A DNA stretch of 64,000 bases from Stieleria neptunia (GTDB lineage: Bacteria; Planctomycetota; Planctomycetia; Pirellulales; Pirellulaceae). This document shows, piece by piece, positions 52,856 through 64,000 of the stretch (the stretch's first letter is position 1; the number at the start of each line of letters is the position of its first letter). The position numbers were made by a program, and so were the translations under genes. The stretch is from NCBI RefSeq assembly GCF_007754155.1, contig NZ_CP037423.1:434001-498000 (forward strand). The letters are read 5' to 3'. The notes under the pieces are model-generated. The model was not told where the DNA came from. It saw nothing but the letters and a program-made list of their open reading frames with translations, and searched no databases.

Positions 52856-54204
52856 TGCACAGCACTTCACGACGAACATTCCTGCGCGGGCTCGGTGGCG
52901 CGGCGCTCTCGCTTCCTTGGATGGAGAGTCTGGTGACGGCCGGATCAGCGACCGGCGTGCCCAAGCGGATGGCCCATTTCTACGTGCCGATCGGTGTCGT
53001 CCGACGCGGGTTCTTTCCCGGCGAGGCGAACGATATCATCCCCAAAGGGAATCTGGGCAATGTCATGACCTCGCTGGGTAAGCAGGATCCCTACTTTAGC
53101 GTCAAGCCGCTGGGCGAATTGACGCCCACGATGCGCCCGCTGGAACGATTCAAAAGCAAGATTAATTTGATCACCGGCATGGACCGGACGTTCCAGCAAG
53201 GGACCGACGTGCACGCGCAATGCGCCTCGTGTTACTTGAGTAGCGCGGAACCGTACACGATCCAAGGCACCGCCTGGCCGCTGGATCGAACACTGGATCA
53301 TCTGGTCGCCGATCAAGTCGGCAAAGCGACCCCGTTTCCGACGCTCGAATTCAGTTGCAATAGCCACCGCGATAATAAGGAGTCGATCTACTTTGACAAC
53401 ATTTCGTGGTACGGCACGGGACACCTGGCACCGTCGATCCGCGACCCGCGGAAAATGTATCATCGCTTGTTTTCGACCCAGGAAATCGATCGCTACCGTG
53501 ACGTCACCGATCTGGTCTTGGAGGACGCCAAGTCGTTGCAACGCGACCTCGGGTACACCGATCGGTTGAAATTCGACGAGTATTTTGATTCGATTCGCAC
53601 GATCGAAACGCAGATGGATCGGCTGGAAAACATGAAGGCCGAACTTGCCAAAGTCGACTTCGACGAACCGCCCGAAGCCTATCTGCCCCGCGGTGAATAC
53701 ATCCGTTTGATGGGCGATCTGATGGTGGTCGCCTTGCAGACCGGACTGACCAACGTCACGACGTTTATGGTCGGACCCGAACGGTGGGACACGCCGTACA
53801 TGTTTGAAAGTCTGTTCGATCAACCGCGAAGCCATCACCAGATGTCGCACAATCAAACCAAGATGATCGACGATCTGTTGAAAGTCGATCGCTTTCACAT
53901 GGAACAGTACGCGTACCTGATCGAAAAGATGGATCGGGTGGAACAGGCCGATGGGACGTCGTTGTTGGACAACACGTTGTTCACCTATGGGTCGGGTTTG
54001 GGCGACGGTTCCACGCACCAGTACAACGATTTGCCGATCATCGTCGCCGGCGGCGGCAAGAGCGTTCAGTCCGGCCAGCACATCAACCTGCCCGAAGGCA
54101 CACCGCTGGCCAATCTGTGGCTGACCCAAGCCCGCATGATGGGGCTGGACATGAAACGTTTCGCCGACAGCACCGGAACCGTCGATCCGCTCTTAGCGAT
54201 GTAG
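52852..54204 (+). CDS. Tat-exported DUF1552 protein
   Basis: A 450-residue protein beginning with a twin-arginine signal (SRRTFLRGLGGAALSLP). DUF1552 landmarks include RMAHFYVPIGVVRRGFFPGE, INLITGMDRTF, HAQCASCYLSSAEPY and LDNTLFTYGSGLGDGSTHQY. It overlaps the DUF1592-group gene by 4 bp, the invariant pairing of these families, and presumably acts in the same periplasmic complex or pathway. Distantly related in fold to DUF1501. The TAG stop is part of a GTAGGTCA repeat. Confidence 0.9.
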   Translation: MMHSTSRRTFLRGLGGAALSLPWMESLVTAGSATGVPKRMAHFYVPIGVVRRGFFPGEANDIIPKGNLGNVMTSLGKQDPYFSVKPLGELTPTMRPLERFKSKINLITGMDRTFQQGTDVHAQCASCYLSSAEPYTIQGTAWPLDRTLDHLVADQVGKATPFPTLEFSCNSHRDNKESIYFDNISWYGTGHLAPSIRDPRKMYHRLFSTQEIDRYRDVTDLVLEDAKSLQRDLGYTDRLKFDEYFDSIRTIETQMDRLENMKAELAKVDFDEPPEAYLPRGEYIRLMGDLMVVALQTGLTNVTTFMVGPERWDTPYMFESLFDQPRSHHQMSHNQTKMIDDLLKVDRFHMEQYAYLIEKMDRVEQADGTSLLDNTLFTYGSGLGDGSTHQYNDLPIIVAGGGKSVQSGQHINLPEGTPLANLWLTQARMMGLDMKRFADSTGTVDPLLAM

Positions 54205-54246
54205 GTCACGCTGTGCGTGACCTGAGGCATGCTCAGCATGCCCTAC
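54201..54246. repeat. GTAGGTCA palindromic repeat, copy 3
   Basis: GTAGGTCACGCTGTGCGTGA followed by CCTGAGGCATGCTCAGCATG and CCCTAC: two tandem hairpins. The TAG supplies the DUF1552 stop codon. A degenerate further hairpin (GTCACGCTTTCCGTGAC) lies at about 54277-54295. Confidence 0.88.
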
Positions 54247-54336
54247 ACGCCTCACCAAACTGCGTTTTGCGTGTCGGTCACGCTTTCCGTGACGCATGGC
54301 TATACCATCAACCCTAACTAACGATTGCGGTCTTCC

Positions 54337-55032
54337 TCAGAATCCCGAAGCCTCAGGGATTTTTTCGAATCTCTCAACTCCACGACCGAACCTGGAAACC
54401 GACTTCAACGCGTGGTGTGTCGGTAGAAAGATGATGGTCGGCAGTCCTACGATCAGCAACGACAACCAGGCCCACGGAGGCATCCAGCTTTGAGGTTGGG
54501 CATCGTCCATCCCGTACACATAATTCACATTGTGTGGCTGGTTAGGAAAGTCCAATTCGGCCCCTGCTGGAGGAAGCACAAAGAAACAAATCAGCATGAG
54601 CACCCATGCCAGAAGCGTCCACGCCGCAAACGCTCGGCGGTCATATCCCAGTCGCCAGACGAAATAGAGCAACATCAGCGGCAACCAAAAATGAAAGAAC
54701 GACAAACCACGAGCAAACAGCGAAATCCCGGGATCGAACATGTAGTCGGTCATCCCGATCAGCGGCAATCCGATCCATTGCCCCAGGAAATCGATCTGCC
54801 AGAGTACCTGGGGAATCGTAATTCCGACCGCGGCCATCGATGCGAAAATCGGCTTCTCCGTCCACGTGGCGAGGAGAGCCAGAAAGAGTGCGACATCGCA
54901 GTAGTACAGGAAGTTGGTCGGCCCGTATTCTCGCCAGTAGTACGGGACCAGAACGGCAACGAAAGCGGTAAAAGCAAGTTTGACCCACAGCGGAACCCGC
55001 TGAGACGGCGTAATAACGGAGTTGTTTTCCAT
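54337..55032 (-). CDS. Six-helix membrane protein of unknown function
   Basis: A 231-residue protein with about six hydrophobic segments: VKLAFTAFVAVLVPYYW, YYCDVALFLALLATW, FASMAAVGITIPQVLW, FHFWLPLMLLYFVW, WTLLAWVLMLICFFVLP and WLSLLIVGLPTIIF. There are conserved-looking polar spots (GYDRRAF, DFPNQPHNVNYVYG, THHALKS). I do not recognise the family. The ATG 55032 start (MENNSVITPSQRV) was chosen over 55137, whose extra residues are not membrane-like. It is divergent from a sulfatase gene. Confidence 0.75.
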   Translation of the reverse strand: MENNSVITPSQRVPLWVKLAFTAFVAVLVPYYWREYGPTNFLYYCDVALFLALLATWTEKPIFASMAAVGITIPQVLWQIDFLGQWIGLPLIGMTDYMFDPGISLFARGLSFFHFWLPLMLLYFVWRLGYDRRAFAAWTLLAWVLMLICFFVLPPAGAELDFPNQPHNVNYVYGMDDAQPQSWMPPWAWLSLLIVGLPTIIFLPTHHALKSVSRFGRGVERFEKIPEASGF

Positions 55033-55197
55033 GGAGATGCTCGTCAGCAGGGACTCAAGCGAATCGATTTCGCGGACCAACGCCCGCTCCCGACATTGAG
55101 CCTCTCTGAAAGCCAAAGTTGCGCACCGTATCATCAAGGACCTTCAAATCGATCAATGCCGCTACGCTCCATCCAATCCGCGATCTATACGACAACC

Positions 55198-56538
55198 ATG
55201 AATCACTCGTTGCTTTTCACTCGTTTCACCGTGTCGCTGATCCTCTGTTTTATTGCCTCTGCCGCTGTTGCCGCTGTTGCCGCTGATAAACCCAACATCC
55301 TGATCGTGTTTACCGATGATCAAGGCTATGCCGACTTGGCGTGTTACGGAAACGAAGCCAATAAGACGCCGCGTTTGGATCAGTTGGCGGCCGAGGGAAC
55401 TCGGTTCACTTCGTTCTACTCCCAGACGGTCTGCGGGCCGTCGCGATCGGCGCTGCTGACCGGACGCCAACCGCTGCGCAGCAAGGGTTGGGGCATGCCG
55501 GCCTCGGAAATCACGTTCGCCGAGTTGATTCGCAACGCGGGTTACCAAACCGCCTGCATCGGAAAGTGGGATGTTTCCAACCGGAAAGCGATTCTCGACC
55601 GCATGCCCAACGCACAAGGGTTCGATTACTACTTCGGCACCTTGGGGGCCAACGACGGCGGCCGCGTCCGCTTTCACGAAAACAATGAACCCGCCGGCGC
55701 GACCGATGACATGGGCAGCCTGACCACGCTCTACACCGACAAGGCGATCGAGTATTTGAACGAGAAACGCGATCCGGAAAAACCATTCGTGTTGTATCTC
55801 GCCCACACGATGATGCACACCATCATTGACGCCTCGGATCGCTTTCGCGGCAAATCCGCCGGCGGCTTGTACGGGGATGTTGTCGAAGAGTTTGACCACG
55901 AAACGGGGCGACTGCTCGACGTGGTCGACGACCTGGGGCTGAGCGAGAACACGTTGGTGATCTACACCAGCGACAACGGACCGTGGAACCAACCGAAGTA
56001 CACCGACCGAAAGAAGGGCCATCCCGAGGGATCGATTTTCTGGGGCCAGTCCGGTCCGCTCCGCAACGGCAAGGGATCGTGCTACGAGGGCGGCTATCGA
56101 TTGCCTTGCATCGTTCGCTGGCCGGGCAAGGTCCCCGCCGGACGCGTTTCCGACGCCCTCTTCGCCACCATCGACTTCATGCCGACCTTCGCTCACTTGG
56201 CCGGATTTGACGTTCCCCGCGATCGCCGCATTGACGGCATCGATCAAACCGACCTGCTATTGGGAAAACGCGACACCGGCCGCGAACATTTTTACTTCAA
56301 CAACGCCGGCGTGCGTCAGGGCGATTGGAAATACCTCAAACCCGACGCCTACTTTCACGGCTACGCGATCGAAGCGGATCGAAAGAAAGTCGACGAACTC
56401 TACAACCTGAAATCCGATCTGGGCGAGCAAACGAATCTGGCCGCGGAGCACCCGGAGAAAGTTGCTGAGCTGAAAGCATTGATGCGCCAGATCGAAGGCA
56501 ACGATCCGCCGGGAACCTCACCGATTCAAATCAAGTAG
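55198..56538 (+). CDS. Type I (formylglycine) sulfatase
   Basis: A 446-residue exported sulfatase. Signal peptide (FTVSLILCFIASAAVAAVAA), metal site NILIVFTDDQGYADLACYG, and maturation motif CGPSRSALLTGRQ with Cys79. Then IGKWDVS, VLYLAHTMMH and NTLVIYTSDNGPW. It is compact, without the C-terminal extension of the sulfatase at 40719-42500, from which it is clearly divergent. Substrate unknown. The open frame extends upstream to 54490, but that part lies antisense to a membrane-protein gene and has no signal sequence. Confidence 0.93.
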   Translation: MNHSLLFTRFTVSLILCFIASAAVAAVAADKPNILIVFTDDQGYADLACYGNEANKTPRLDQLAAEGTRFTSFYSQTVCGPSRSALLTGRQPLRSKGWGMPASEITFAELIRNAGYQTACIGKWDVSNRKAILDRMPNAQGFDYYFGTLGANDGGRVRFHENNEPAGATDDMGSLTTLYTDKAIEYLNEKRDPEKPFVLYLAHTMMHTIIDASDRFRGKSAGGLYGDVVEEFDHETGRLLDVVDDLGLSENTLVIYTSDNGPWNQPKYTDRKKGHPEGSIFWGQSGPLRNGKGSCYEGGYRLPCIVRWPGKVPAGRVSDALFATIDFMPTFAHLAGFDVPRDRRIDGIDQTDLLLGKRDTGREHFYFNNAGVRQGDWKYLKPDAYFHGYAIEADRKKVDELYNLKSDLGEQTNLAAEHPEKVAELKALMRQIEGNDPPGTSPIQIK

Positions 56539-56577
56539 CCGGGGCCGAAGGTGTTGTCGGTGTTAGCGAGAGGGGAG

Positions 56578-56661
56578 TGGCAGAATGATGGAGTGGCAGA
56601 ATGATTCTTGGTCAGCGATCTGAGCGGTCAGGACATGATTCTGCCCCGTATGATTCTGCCA
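56578..56661. repeat. Two-plus-two inverted TGGCAGAATGAT repeats between convergent genes
   Basis: TGGCAGAATGAT occurs at 56578 and 56594. Its near-complement ATGATTCTGCC occurs at 56635 and 56650 (one mismatch). The arrangement can form a cruciform and may act as a bidirectional terminator for the flanking sulfatase and histidine kinase genes. Confidence 0.75.
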
Positions 56662-56676
56662 TTTCAAAGCATTCTG

Positions 56677-59877
<3,201 letters not shown>

Positions 59878-59904
59878 TCCATTGATTGTACGTCTGGAAG
59901 CCGA

Positions 59905-61494
59905 TTAAAGGTCGCTCAGGATGATGCCCGCGGCGTTTCGTCCACAGGCCCCCATCACGCCGCCGCCGGGATGCGAGGCCGCACCGCAGAGATAAAGTTT
60001 TTCGACGGGAGTGCGGTGGTCCGACCAGCCGATCAGAGGGCGTGATGGCCCGAGTTGATGCAGATGCATCGCCCCTTGCATGATGTTGCCGCCGGTCAAT
60101 CCGTAGGTGCGTTCCAGATCCAGCGGTGTCATCGCGTGGGTGAACAGGATCTTGTCTCGGATATCCGGTGCGAATGCTTCCAGCATGTCGATGCAGTTTT
60201 CGACCCAGCCGGCTTTTTCATCATCCCAGTGCCGACCCTCGGACAATTGATACGGGGCGTACTGGACGAACAGCGACAGGACATGTTTTCCCGGCGGTGC
60301 GAGACTGTCGTCGACGTTGGACGGAATCGTCATCTCCAGCACCGGTTTGCTGCTGTAATTCCCCGCCAGCGCTTCTTGGTAGCCTCTTTCAATGAATTGC
60401 ATGTTCGGCGTGGTGTGAATCGTGCCTCGCAACAGTTGCGGGTCGACGCCAAAGTCCGGCAGCCCGTCCAGGGCCAAATTGATTTTGCCGCTGGCCGAGG
60501 AGTAGTCAATGTTTTTGACTTGTCGAACGAATTCGTCGGGAAGGTGCCGTGGGTCCAGCAGTTGAAGCAGCGTTCGGTTGGCGTCGACTCCCGAGGCAAC
60601 CGAACGGCCAACGACCTCGCCGTCGGAGGTTGACACGCCGCGCACCGCGTTGTGTTCGACCAGGATCTCTTGCACCTCGACTTCCATTTTGATGTCGACT
60701 TTCAGATCCAGGCAGGCCTGGCGGAGTGCCGCGGCCAGCCCTCCCATTCCGCCCTTGATGTACCCCCAGACGCCGCGCGCTCCGCCGGCGTCACCCATCA
60801 CGTGATGCAGCAACACGTAGGCGCTGCCCGGTGACGACGGCCCGTGAAACGCACCGATGATCGCATCGGTCGCCAACGTGCCTTTCAGCAGATCGGATTC
60901 GAACCAGCGATTGAGAATCCGATCGGCCGCGCCCGTTAAGACTTCCATGGCGCCGGGGTCTTCGTACAGCAACGTCTGCATCAGCGAACCGGTCTTCAGC
61001 CCGCCGATCAGGTTCCTTGCCTTGTCCCACAGGCCGGCCTTTCGAAGCCGACTGGGCAACTGCGGCGGTACGGTTTTCAACAGCGGTTCCAACCGTTCGG
61101 CGATCTCGGTCAGCATCGTCTCGTAGGCCGGGAACGCTTCGGCGTCTTTCTTGCTGAACCCTGCGATCGATTCAAAATTTCGCTTGGCGTCGTGGCCCAG
61201 GACCAGGTGTCGGCCCTGGCCATCGAAGGTGATCGATGACGGGTCGCGACGCAGCACCTGGTACCCGTATTCCTTCAGCCGCAGATCGGCGATGACTTCC
61301 GGCAGCAGCAAACTGACGACATAGGCGGCGGGCGAAAACCGAAAGCCCGGATAAAGCTCTTCGGTCGTCGCGCATCCGCCCAGCGTCCCACGACGCTCCA
61401 ACACACAGACCTTCTTACCGGCCTTGGCCAGGTAAGCTGCCGTGATCAATCCGTTGTGGCCACCGCCGATGACAATTGTGTCGTACCTAACCAT
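59905..61494 (-). CDS. CrtI/PYROXD2-like FAD-dependent oxidoreductase
   Basis: A 529-residue flavoprotein. The N-terminal FAD site is DTIVIGGGHNGLITAAYLAK, with VCVLERRGTLGGCATTEEL, and the C-terminal flavin-binding motif is YLCGAASHPGGGVMGACGRN. The family includes phytoene desaturases and the mitochondrial PYROXD2. No other carotenoid gene is nearby, so carotenoid desaturation is not supported by context; an unassigned amine or polyene oxidoreductase role is equally likely. It ends 27 bp after the hybrid kinase start, and the Gfo/Idh/MocA gene lies 24 bp upstream on the same strand, so the latter two may be co-transcribed. Confidence 0.85.
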   Translation of the reverse strand: MVRYDTIVIGGGHNGLITAAYLAKAGKKVCVLERRGTLGGCATTEELYPGFRFSPAAYVVSLLLPEVIADLRLKEYGYQVLRRDPSSITFDGQGRHLVLGHDAKRNFESIAGFSKKDAEAFPAYETMLTEIAERLEPLLKTVPPQLPSRLRKAGLWDKARNLIGGLKTGSLMQTLLYEDPGAMEVLTGAADRILNRWFESDLLKGTLATDAIIGAFHGPSSPGSAYVLLHHVMGDAGGARGVWGYIKGGMGGLAAALRQACLDLKVDIKMEVEVQEILVEHNAVRGVSTSDGEVVGRSVASGVDANRTLLQLLDPRHLPDEFVRQVKNIDYSSASGKINLALDGLPDFGVDPQLLRGTIHTTPNMQFIERGYQEALAGNYSSKPVLEMTIPSNVDDSLAPPGKHVLSLFVQYAPYQLSEGRHWDDEKAGWVENCIDMLEAFAPDIRDKILFTHAMTPLDLERTYGLTGGNIMQGAMHLHQLGPSRPLIGWSDHRTPVEKLYLCGAASHPGGGVMGACGRNAAGIILSDL

Positions 61495-61518
61495 GTGGCG
61501 TAAGCTTCCAGCTTGCGT

Positions 61519-62835
61519 TTAAACCGGGGCGACTTCCCAGCCCTTGCGGAAATGCGACATCAAATACTGCTCGACGTTGTCGTTGCCCGTCGCTTTGAAG
61601 GCCTTGGCGTCCCAGTCGAATCCGCCGCCGGCGCGGAACGCGGTGTTGGCCAGCAGCACCGATTCGGCCAGCGGGCCGGTGTAGTCGACAAAGTCGCACG
61701 TCGATCGGGGGCCGCCCTTGCAGGCGTTGATCCACTCTTGGTGGAATCCCGGCGACTTGGGGATCGTTTTCTCTGCAGCGGCGGGGTGGCCGCCGTCGTT
61801 GAGTGTGACCTTGTAGCCGTTGAACCCGGCCGTGATCGTGCCCTTGGTGCCGATGAACAAGGTGTTGTCCCCTTTCTGGGGAACCGTCTTGTGTTGCTTG
61901 AAAACGTCGCCCAGGGATCCGTGCCACCAATGCAGCGTCAGTGCGCCGTGTCCCTGTTCCGCCGGAAATTCCAACCGCGTCTTCATCGACTTGGGAGTCC
62001 GTTGGGGATCGATTTGATCGGCGCCGGGGACTTCATCCAGATCGACCCGGTCGGGATACTTCAATTGCAACGCCCAAAAGGGGATGTCCAGAATGTGGCA
62101 GCCCCAGTTGCCCGTTTCGCCGGTCCCGTAGTCCCACCAGAAACGCCATTTGTAAGGACAGTACTCCGGCGAATAGGGGCGTTCTTGCGCAGGCCCCTGC
62201 CACAGATCCCAGTTCAGATGGCTGGGGACCGGAGGGAACTCGGTGGGGACGTCGGGCATGCCGCGTGAGCCGCCGACCGCGCAATAGACTTCGGTGACTT
62301 CGCCGATCACGCCCGAGCGAACCGCTTCGACCGTGCGGGCCATGCCTTCGTTGGCGTGTCGCTGGTTGCCGAGCTGCGTGGCGACATCCATCTTCTTGGC
62401 GATTTTCGTCAGCTCGCGAACTTCCCAGACGGTATGGGCGAGCGGTTTTTCGCAATACACGTGCTTGCCCAGCAGCATCGCCTGGCGGGCGGGATGAAAG
62501 TGGGTGTGGTCGGGCGTGCTGATGACGACGGCATCAATTTGCTTGTCCAGTTGATCCAGCATCACGCGGAAATCTTGGTATTTCCGAGCCTTGTCGAATT
62601 GTTCAAAACGCTTGCCCGCTTTCGCTTCATCGACGTCGCACATCGCGACAATGTTTTCGCCGTTGACGCCACTGACGTTTGCCGACCCGCGTCCGCCGAC
62701 TCCGATGCAAGCGACGTTCAGTTTCTCATTGGGCGACGCGGCACGCGCCGACGGCGTCGAACCGAGCCAATAGCCGCCGGATAGGACAGCGGAGGTTTTC
62801 AGAAAATTCCGTCGTGAATCGGAGGGGCGTTTCAT
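61519..62835 (-). CDS. Tat-exported Gfo/Idh/MocA-family oxidoreductase
   Basis: A 438-residue protein with a twin-arginine signal (DSRRNFLKTSAVLSGGYWLG), then a Rossmann NAD(P) domain (LNVACIGVGGRGSANVSGV) and the family lysine in CEKPLAHTVWE (about 150). The C-terminal half has WWDYGTGETGNWGCHILDIP, typical of planctomycete secreted members. Such proteins may oxidise or hydrolyse sugars via an NAD-bound mechanism; substrate unknown. The start ATG 62835 was chosen because the longer frame translates an octanucleotide repeat into LPLSHSPT units. That repeat ends 12 bp upstream of the start codon. Confidence 0.9.
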   Translation of the reverse strand: MKRPSDSRRNFLKTSAVLSGGYWLGSTPSARAASPNEKLNVACIGVGGRGSANVSGVNGENIVAMCDVDEAKAGKRFEQFDKARKYQDFRVMLDQLDKQIDAVVISTPDHTHFHPARQAMLLGKHVYCEKPLAHTVWEVRELTKIAKKMDVATQLGNQRHANEGMARTVEAVRSGVIGEVTEVYCAVGGSRGMPDVPTEFPPVPSHLNWDLWQGPAQERPYSPEYCPYKWRFWWDYGTGETGNWGCHILDIPFWALQLKYPDRVDLDEVPGADQIDPQRTPKSMKTRLEFPAEQGHGALTLHWWHGSLGDVFKQHKTVPQKGDNTLFIGTKGTITAGFNGYKVTLNDGGHPAAAEKTIPKSPGFHQEWINACKGGPRSTCDFVDYTGPLAESVLLANTAFRAGGGFDWDAKAFKATGNDNVEQYLMSHFRKGWEVAPV

Positions 62836-62847
62836 GTTGAATCTTCG

Positions 62848-62935
62848 GTGGGAGAGTGGGAGAGTGGGAGAGTGGGAGAGTGGGAGAGTGGGAGAGTGGG
62901 AGAGTGGGAGAGTGGGAGAGTGGGAGAGTGGGAGG
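62848..62935. repeat. Octanucleotide tandem repeat next to a start codon
   Basis: GTGGGAGA is repeated ten times exactly from 62848 to 62927, followed by a partial eleventh unit. On the coding strand of the Gfo/Idh/MocA gene it reads TCTCCCAC repeats 12 bp before the ATG, where copy-number changes could alter promoter spacing or the leader. Confidence 0.95.
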
Positions 62936-63021
62936 GGCGCGAAACCTAGGGGCAGGAAACATCGGTCATCATAGTCTACGGCTTCTACCGCGAGCCTGCA
63001 CGGCAACACTGTGATGCATTT

Positions 63022-63225
63022 TTAGCGGCAGGGCGCGAGCCCTCCGGTCTTTCACGGTGTTTTTGAAGCGCGACCGGACGGCTCGCGGTCTGTCGTTTTT
63101 GTGAGCCGCGCGGGCGCGTAAGCGGCCGGACACTGCGACGCTGCCCGAGGCCTTACGGCCAGCGGCTCACCATTGACTCAGCAGATCCCGACAAGATCGA
63201 CAGCTCGCTCGCGCCGTTCCGCTAA
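63022..63225. repeat. Nested-hairpin REP-like element, copy 7
   Basis: Outer arms TTAGCGGCAGGGCGCGAGC and CGCTCGCGCCGTTCCGCTAA, and the inner palindrome at 63101-63170 in the same orientation as copies 1-3. No gene is present from about 62940 to 63326. Confidence 0.88.
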
Positions 63226-63326
63226 AAATTCAAGATACACATGGTAAAGATGCTTCACGGCGCTACCTGCACGGGCCCGGAGCGATTTCCAGCATCGGCA
63301 TCCGCAACGCCGCTCGGTCCGCCGGC

Positions 63327-64000
63327 CTACGGCCGACGCAGCAGGACCAAGTCGGCCGCCAAGGTCACGGTCATCGCCGTCAACGATTCCGCACGCGTTT
63401 GTTGCGAGCGTCGCACGGCGCGGTAGGTCATCGCCAACGCATCGGCGATCGCGTCGGGTTCCAATTCGACACGTTGTCGCCAGTTCCGGTGTTCGACAAA
63501 CTCCAGCCCCGTCGCGGAGAGTTCGTCCACGACCGCTTCCCAACGGCTTCGGCGATGACCTTCGTGCTGTACGCTTTCACGAAGCTCGATCAAGTCCTCT
63601 TCGCCGGGCACCGCGACGATACAGTTTCCGCCGGAAACGAGCACGCGCGAAATCTCTTCGGCCGGGCGGCGGCCGAAGAGCGAAATCACTTGATCAACAC
63701 TCCCATCCGCGGCCGGCAACGTGCGGTCCGCATTGGCCAACACCCACGTCGCCTCGGGCCAACCCCGCGCGGCCAGTTTGATCGCGCGTTTGGACAAGTC
63801 GATGCCGCAGTAGCCGTTCGGATTGTCCGAAAACAACGCCGGCCCAAAGGAGCCTTCGCCGCAGCCCAGGTCCAGCGCGCGAATCGGTGTCGATTCCTCT
63901 CCCGCAGTCGGCGACTTGATCCATGGGCGGAGCGTTTCGACCAGCTCGGCGGCTAGCCCCCGCTCCAGCCAGCGGTGTCGGGCCAGGACGGCATCATCGG
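63327..64000 (-). CDS. rlmA: RlmA-like SAM-dependent RNA methyltransferase, 5' end missing
   Basis: The frame stays open to the window edge, giving about 224 C-terminal residues. The visible part begins DDAVLARHRWLERG. It has SAM motif I ALDLGCGEGSFG, then YCGIDLSKRAIKLAARGWPE, NADRTLPAADGSVD and SRVLVSGGNCIVAVPGEEDL. The order and spacing match 23S rRNA (guanine-N1)-methyltransferase RlmA, including the ARR(F/W)L segment before motif I and the P-E-DL-EL step after motif V. The zinc-finger N-terminus of RlmA would lie outside the window, so the call is by recalled similarity. A TTG at 63836 is not the true start. Confidence 0.72.
   Translation of the reverse strand, partial: DDAVLARHRWLERGLAAELVETLRPWIKSPTAGEESTPIRALDLGCGEGSFGPALFSDNPNGYCGIDLSKRAIKLAARGWPEATWVLANADRTLPAADGSVDQVISLFGRRPAEEISRVLVSGGNCIVAVPGEEDLIELRESVQHEGHRRSRWEAVVDELSATGLEFVEHRNWRQRVELEPDAIADALAMTYRAVRRSQQTRAESLTAMTVTLAADLVLLRRP

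Noticed and set aside
54490..55197. N-terminal extension of the second sulfatase
   Set aside because: It lies antisense to a good six-helix membrane protein gene, and the sulfatase signal peptide begins at 55198.
59905..61494. Assignment as a carotenoid phytoene desaturase (crtI)
   Set aside because: The FAD motifs fit the CrtI superfamily broadly, but no carotenoid gene is adjacent, so the specific name is not justified.
62848..62935. CRISPR-like array
   Set aside because: The units are 8 bp with no spacers; it is a simple tandem repeat. The other dispersed palindromes are also not regularly spaced.
62836..63009. Upstream extension of the Gfo/Idh/MocA protein with LPLSHSPT repeats
   Set aside because: It is the translation of the octanucleotide array; the Tat signal starts at 62835.

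Overview
The window comes from a high-GC planctomycete, most likely Pirellulaceae (Rhodopirellula/Rubripirellula/Stieleria type). The evidence is the gene content. There are three cytochrome/DUF pairs (two DUF1549-DUF1553 + DUF1501, one DUF1592-group + DUF1552), two formylglycine-type sulfatases, Tat-exported Gfo/Idh/MocA and DUF3500 proteins, a secreted protein with the LESRRLLAA N-terminal signal, weak Shine-Dalgarno use and many dispersed palindromes. No rRNA, tRNA, CRISPR array, prophage or intact insertion sequence was recognised. Genus is an inference.

Layout. 1-638: 5' part of a secreted protein leaving the window. 998-3083: argC and a CPBP-family membrane protease. 3608-6643: large VWA-domain membrane protein. 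6654-7298: FMN-binding PNPOx-like protein. 7417-13094: ECF sigma factor overlapping a 1712-residue protein that joins an anti-sigma-like N-terminus to an alpha-2-macroglobulin with an intact thioester motif. 13095-13925: gene-free, repeat-rich DNA with a 341-bp element bounded by 37-bp inverted repeats. 13926-22484: two PSD1/DUF1501 pairs. 22614-26496: an RCK_C channel-like protein, a 41-residue basic protein, a diadenylate cyclase fused to a YbbR-like tail, and a divergent DHH phosphoesterase, read here as a cyclic-di-AMP/potassium module. 26809-30592: a sigma-54-type response regulator and its PAS histidine kinase. 30788-34074: two small unknown proteins, a GNAT-nitrilase fusion and an orphan Fis-type DNA-binding protein.

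34562-37545: fructokinase plus secreted GH32 fructan hydrolase. 37862-46879: mostly exported proteins (His-rich secreted protein, EF-hand/SGNH-like protein, sulfatase, DUF3500, DUF3472, FG-GAP), plus one 50-residue ORF. 47421-50396: PQQ-type propeller with a methyltransferase-like N-terminus. 50774-54204: DUF1592-group cytochrome and DUF1552 pair. 54337-56538: six-helix membrane protein divergent from a second sulfatase. 56677-59877: large hybrid histidine kinase. 59905-62835: CrtI-like oxidoreductase and Gfo/Idh/MocA protein, the latter with an octanucleotide tandem repeat next to its start. 63327-64000: RlmA-like methyltransferase running off the edge.

As a whole the window shows a heterotroph equipped for sulfated and fructan polysaccharides, with heavy investment in exported proteins and several signalling systems. 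The intergenic space is dominated by dispersed repeat families: a nested-hairpin REP-like family (seven copies), a GTAGGTCA family that supplies the stop codon of two genes, a GTACGAC family, and several tandem repeats. The two most unusual systems are the sigma factor/anti-sigma-alpha-2-macroglobulin pair and the fused cyclase-YbbR module.
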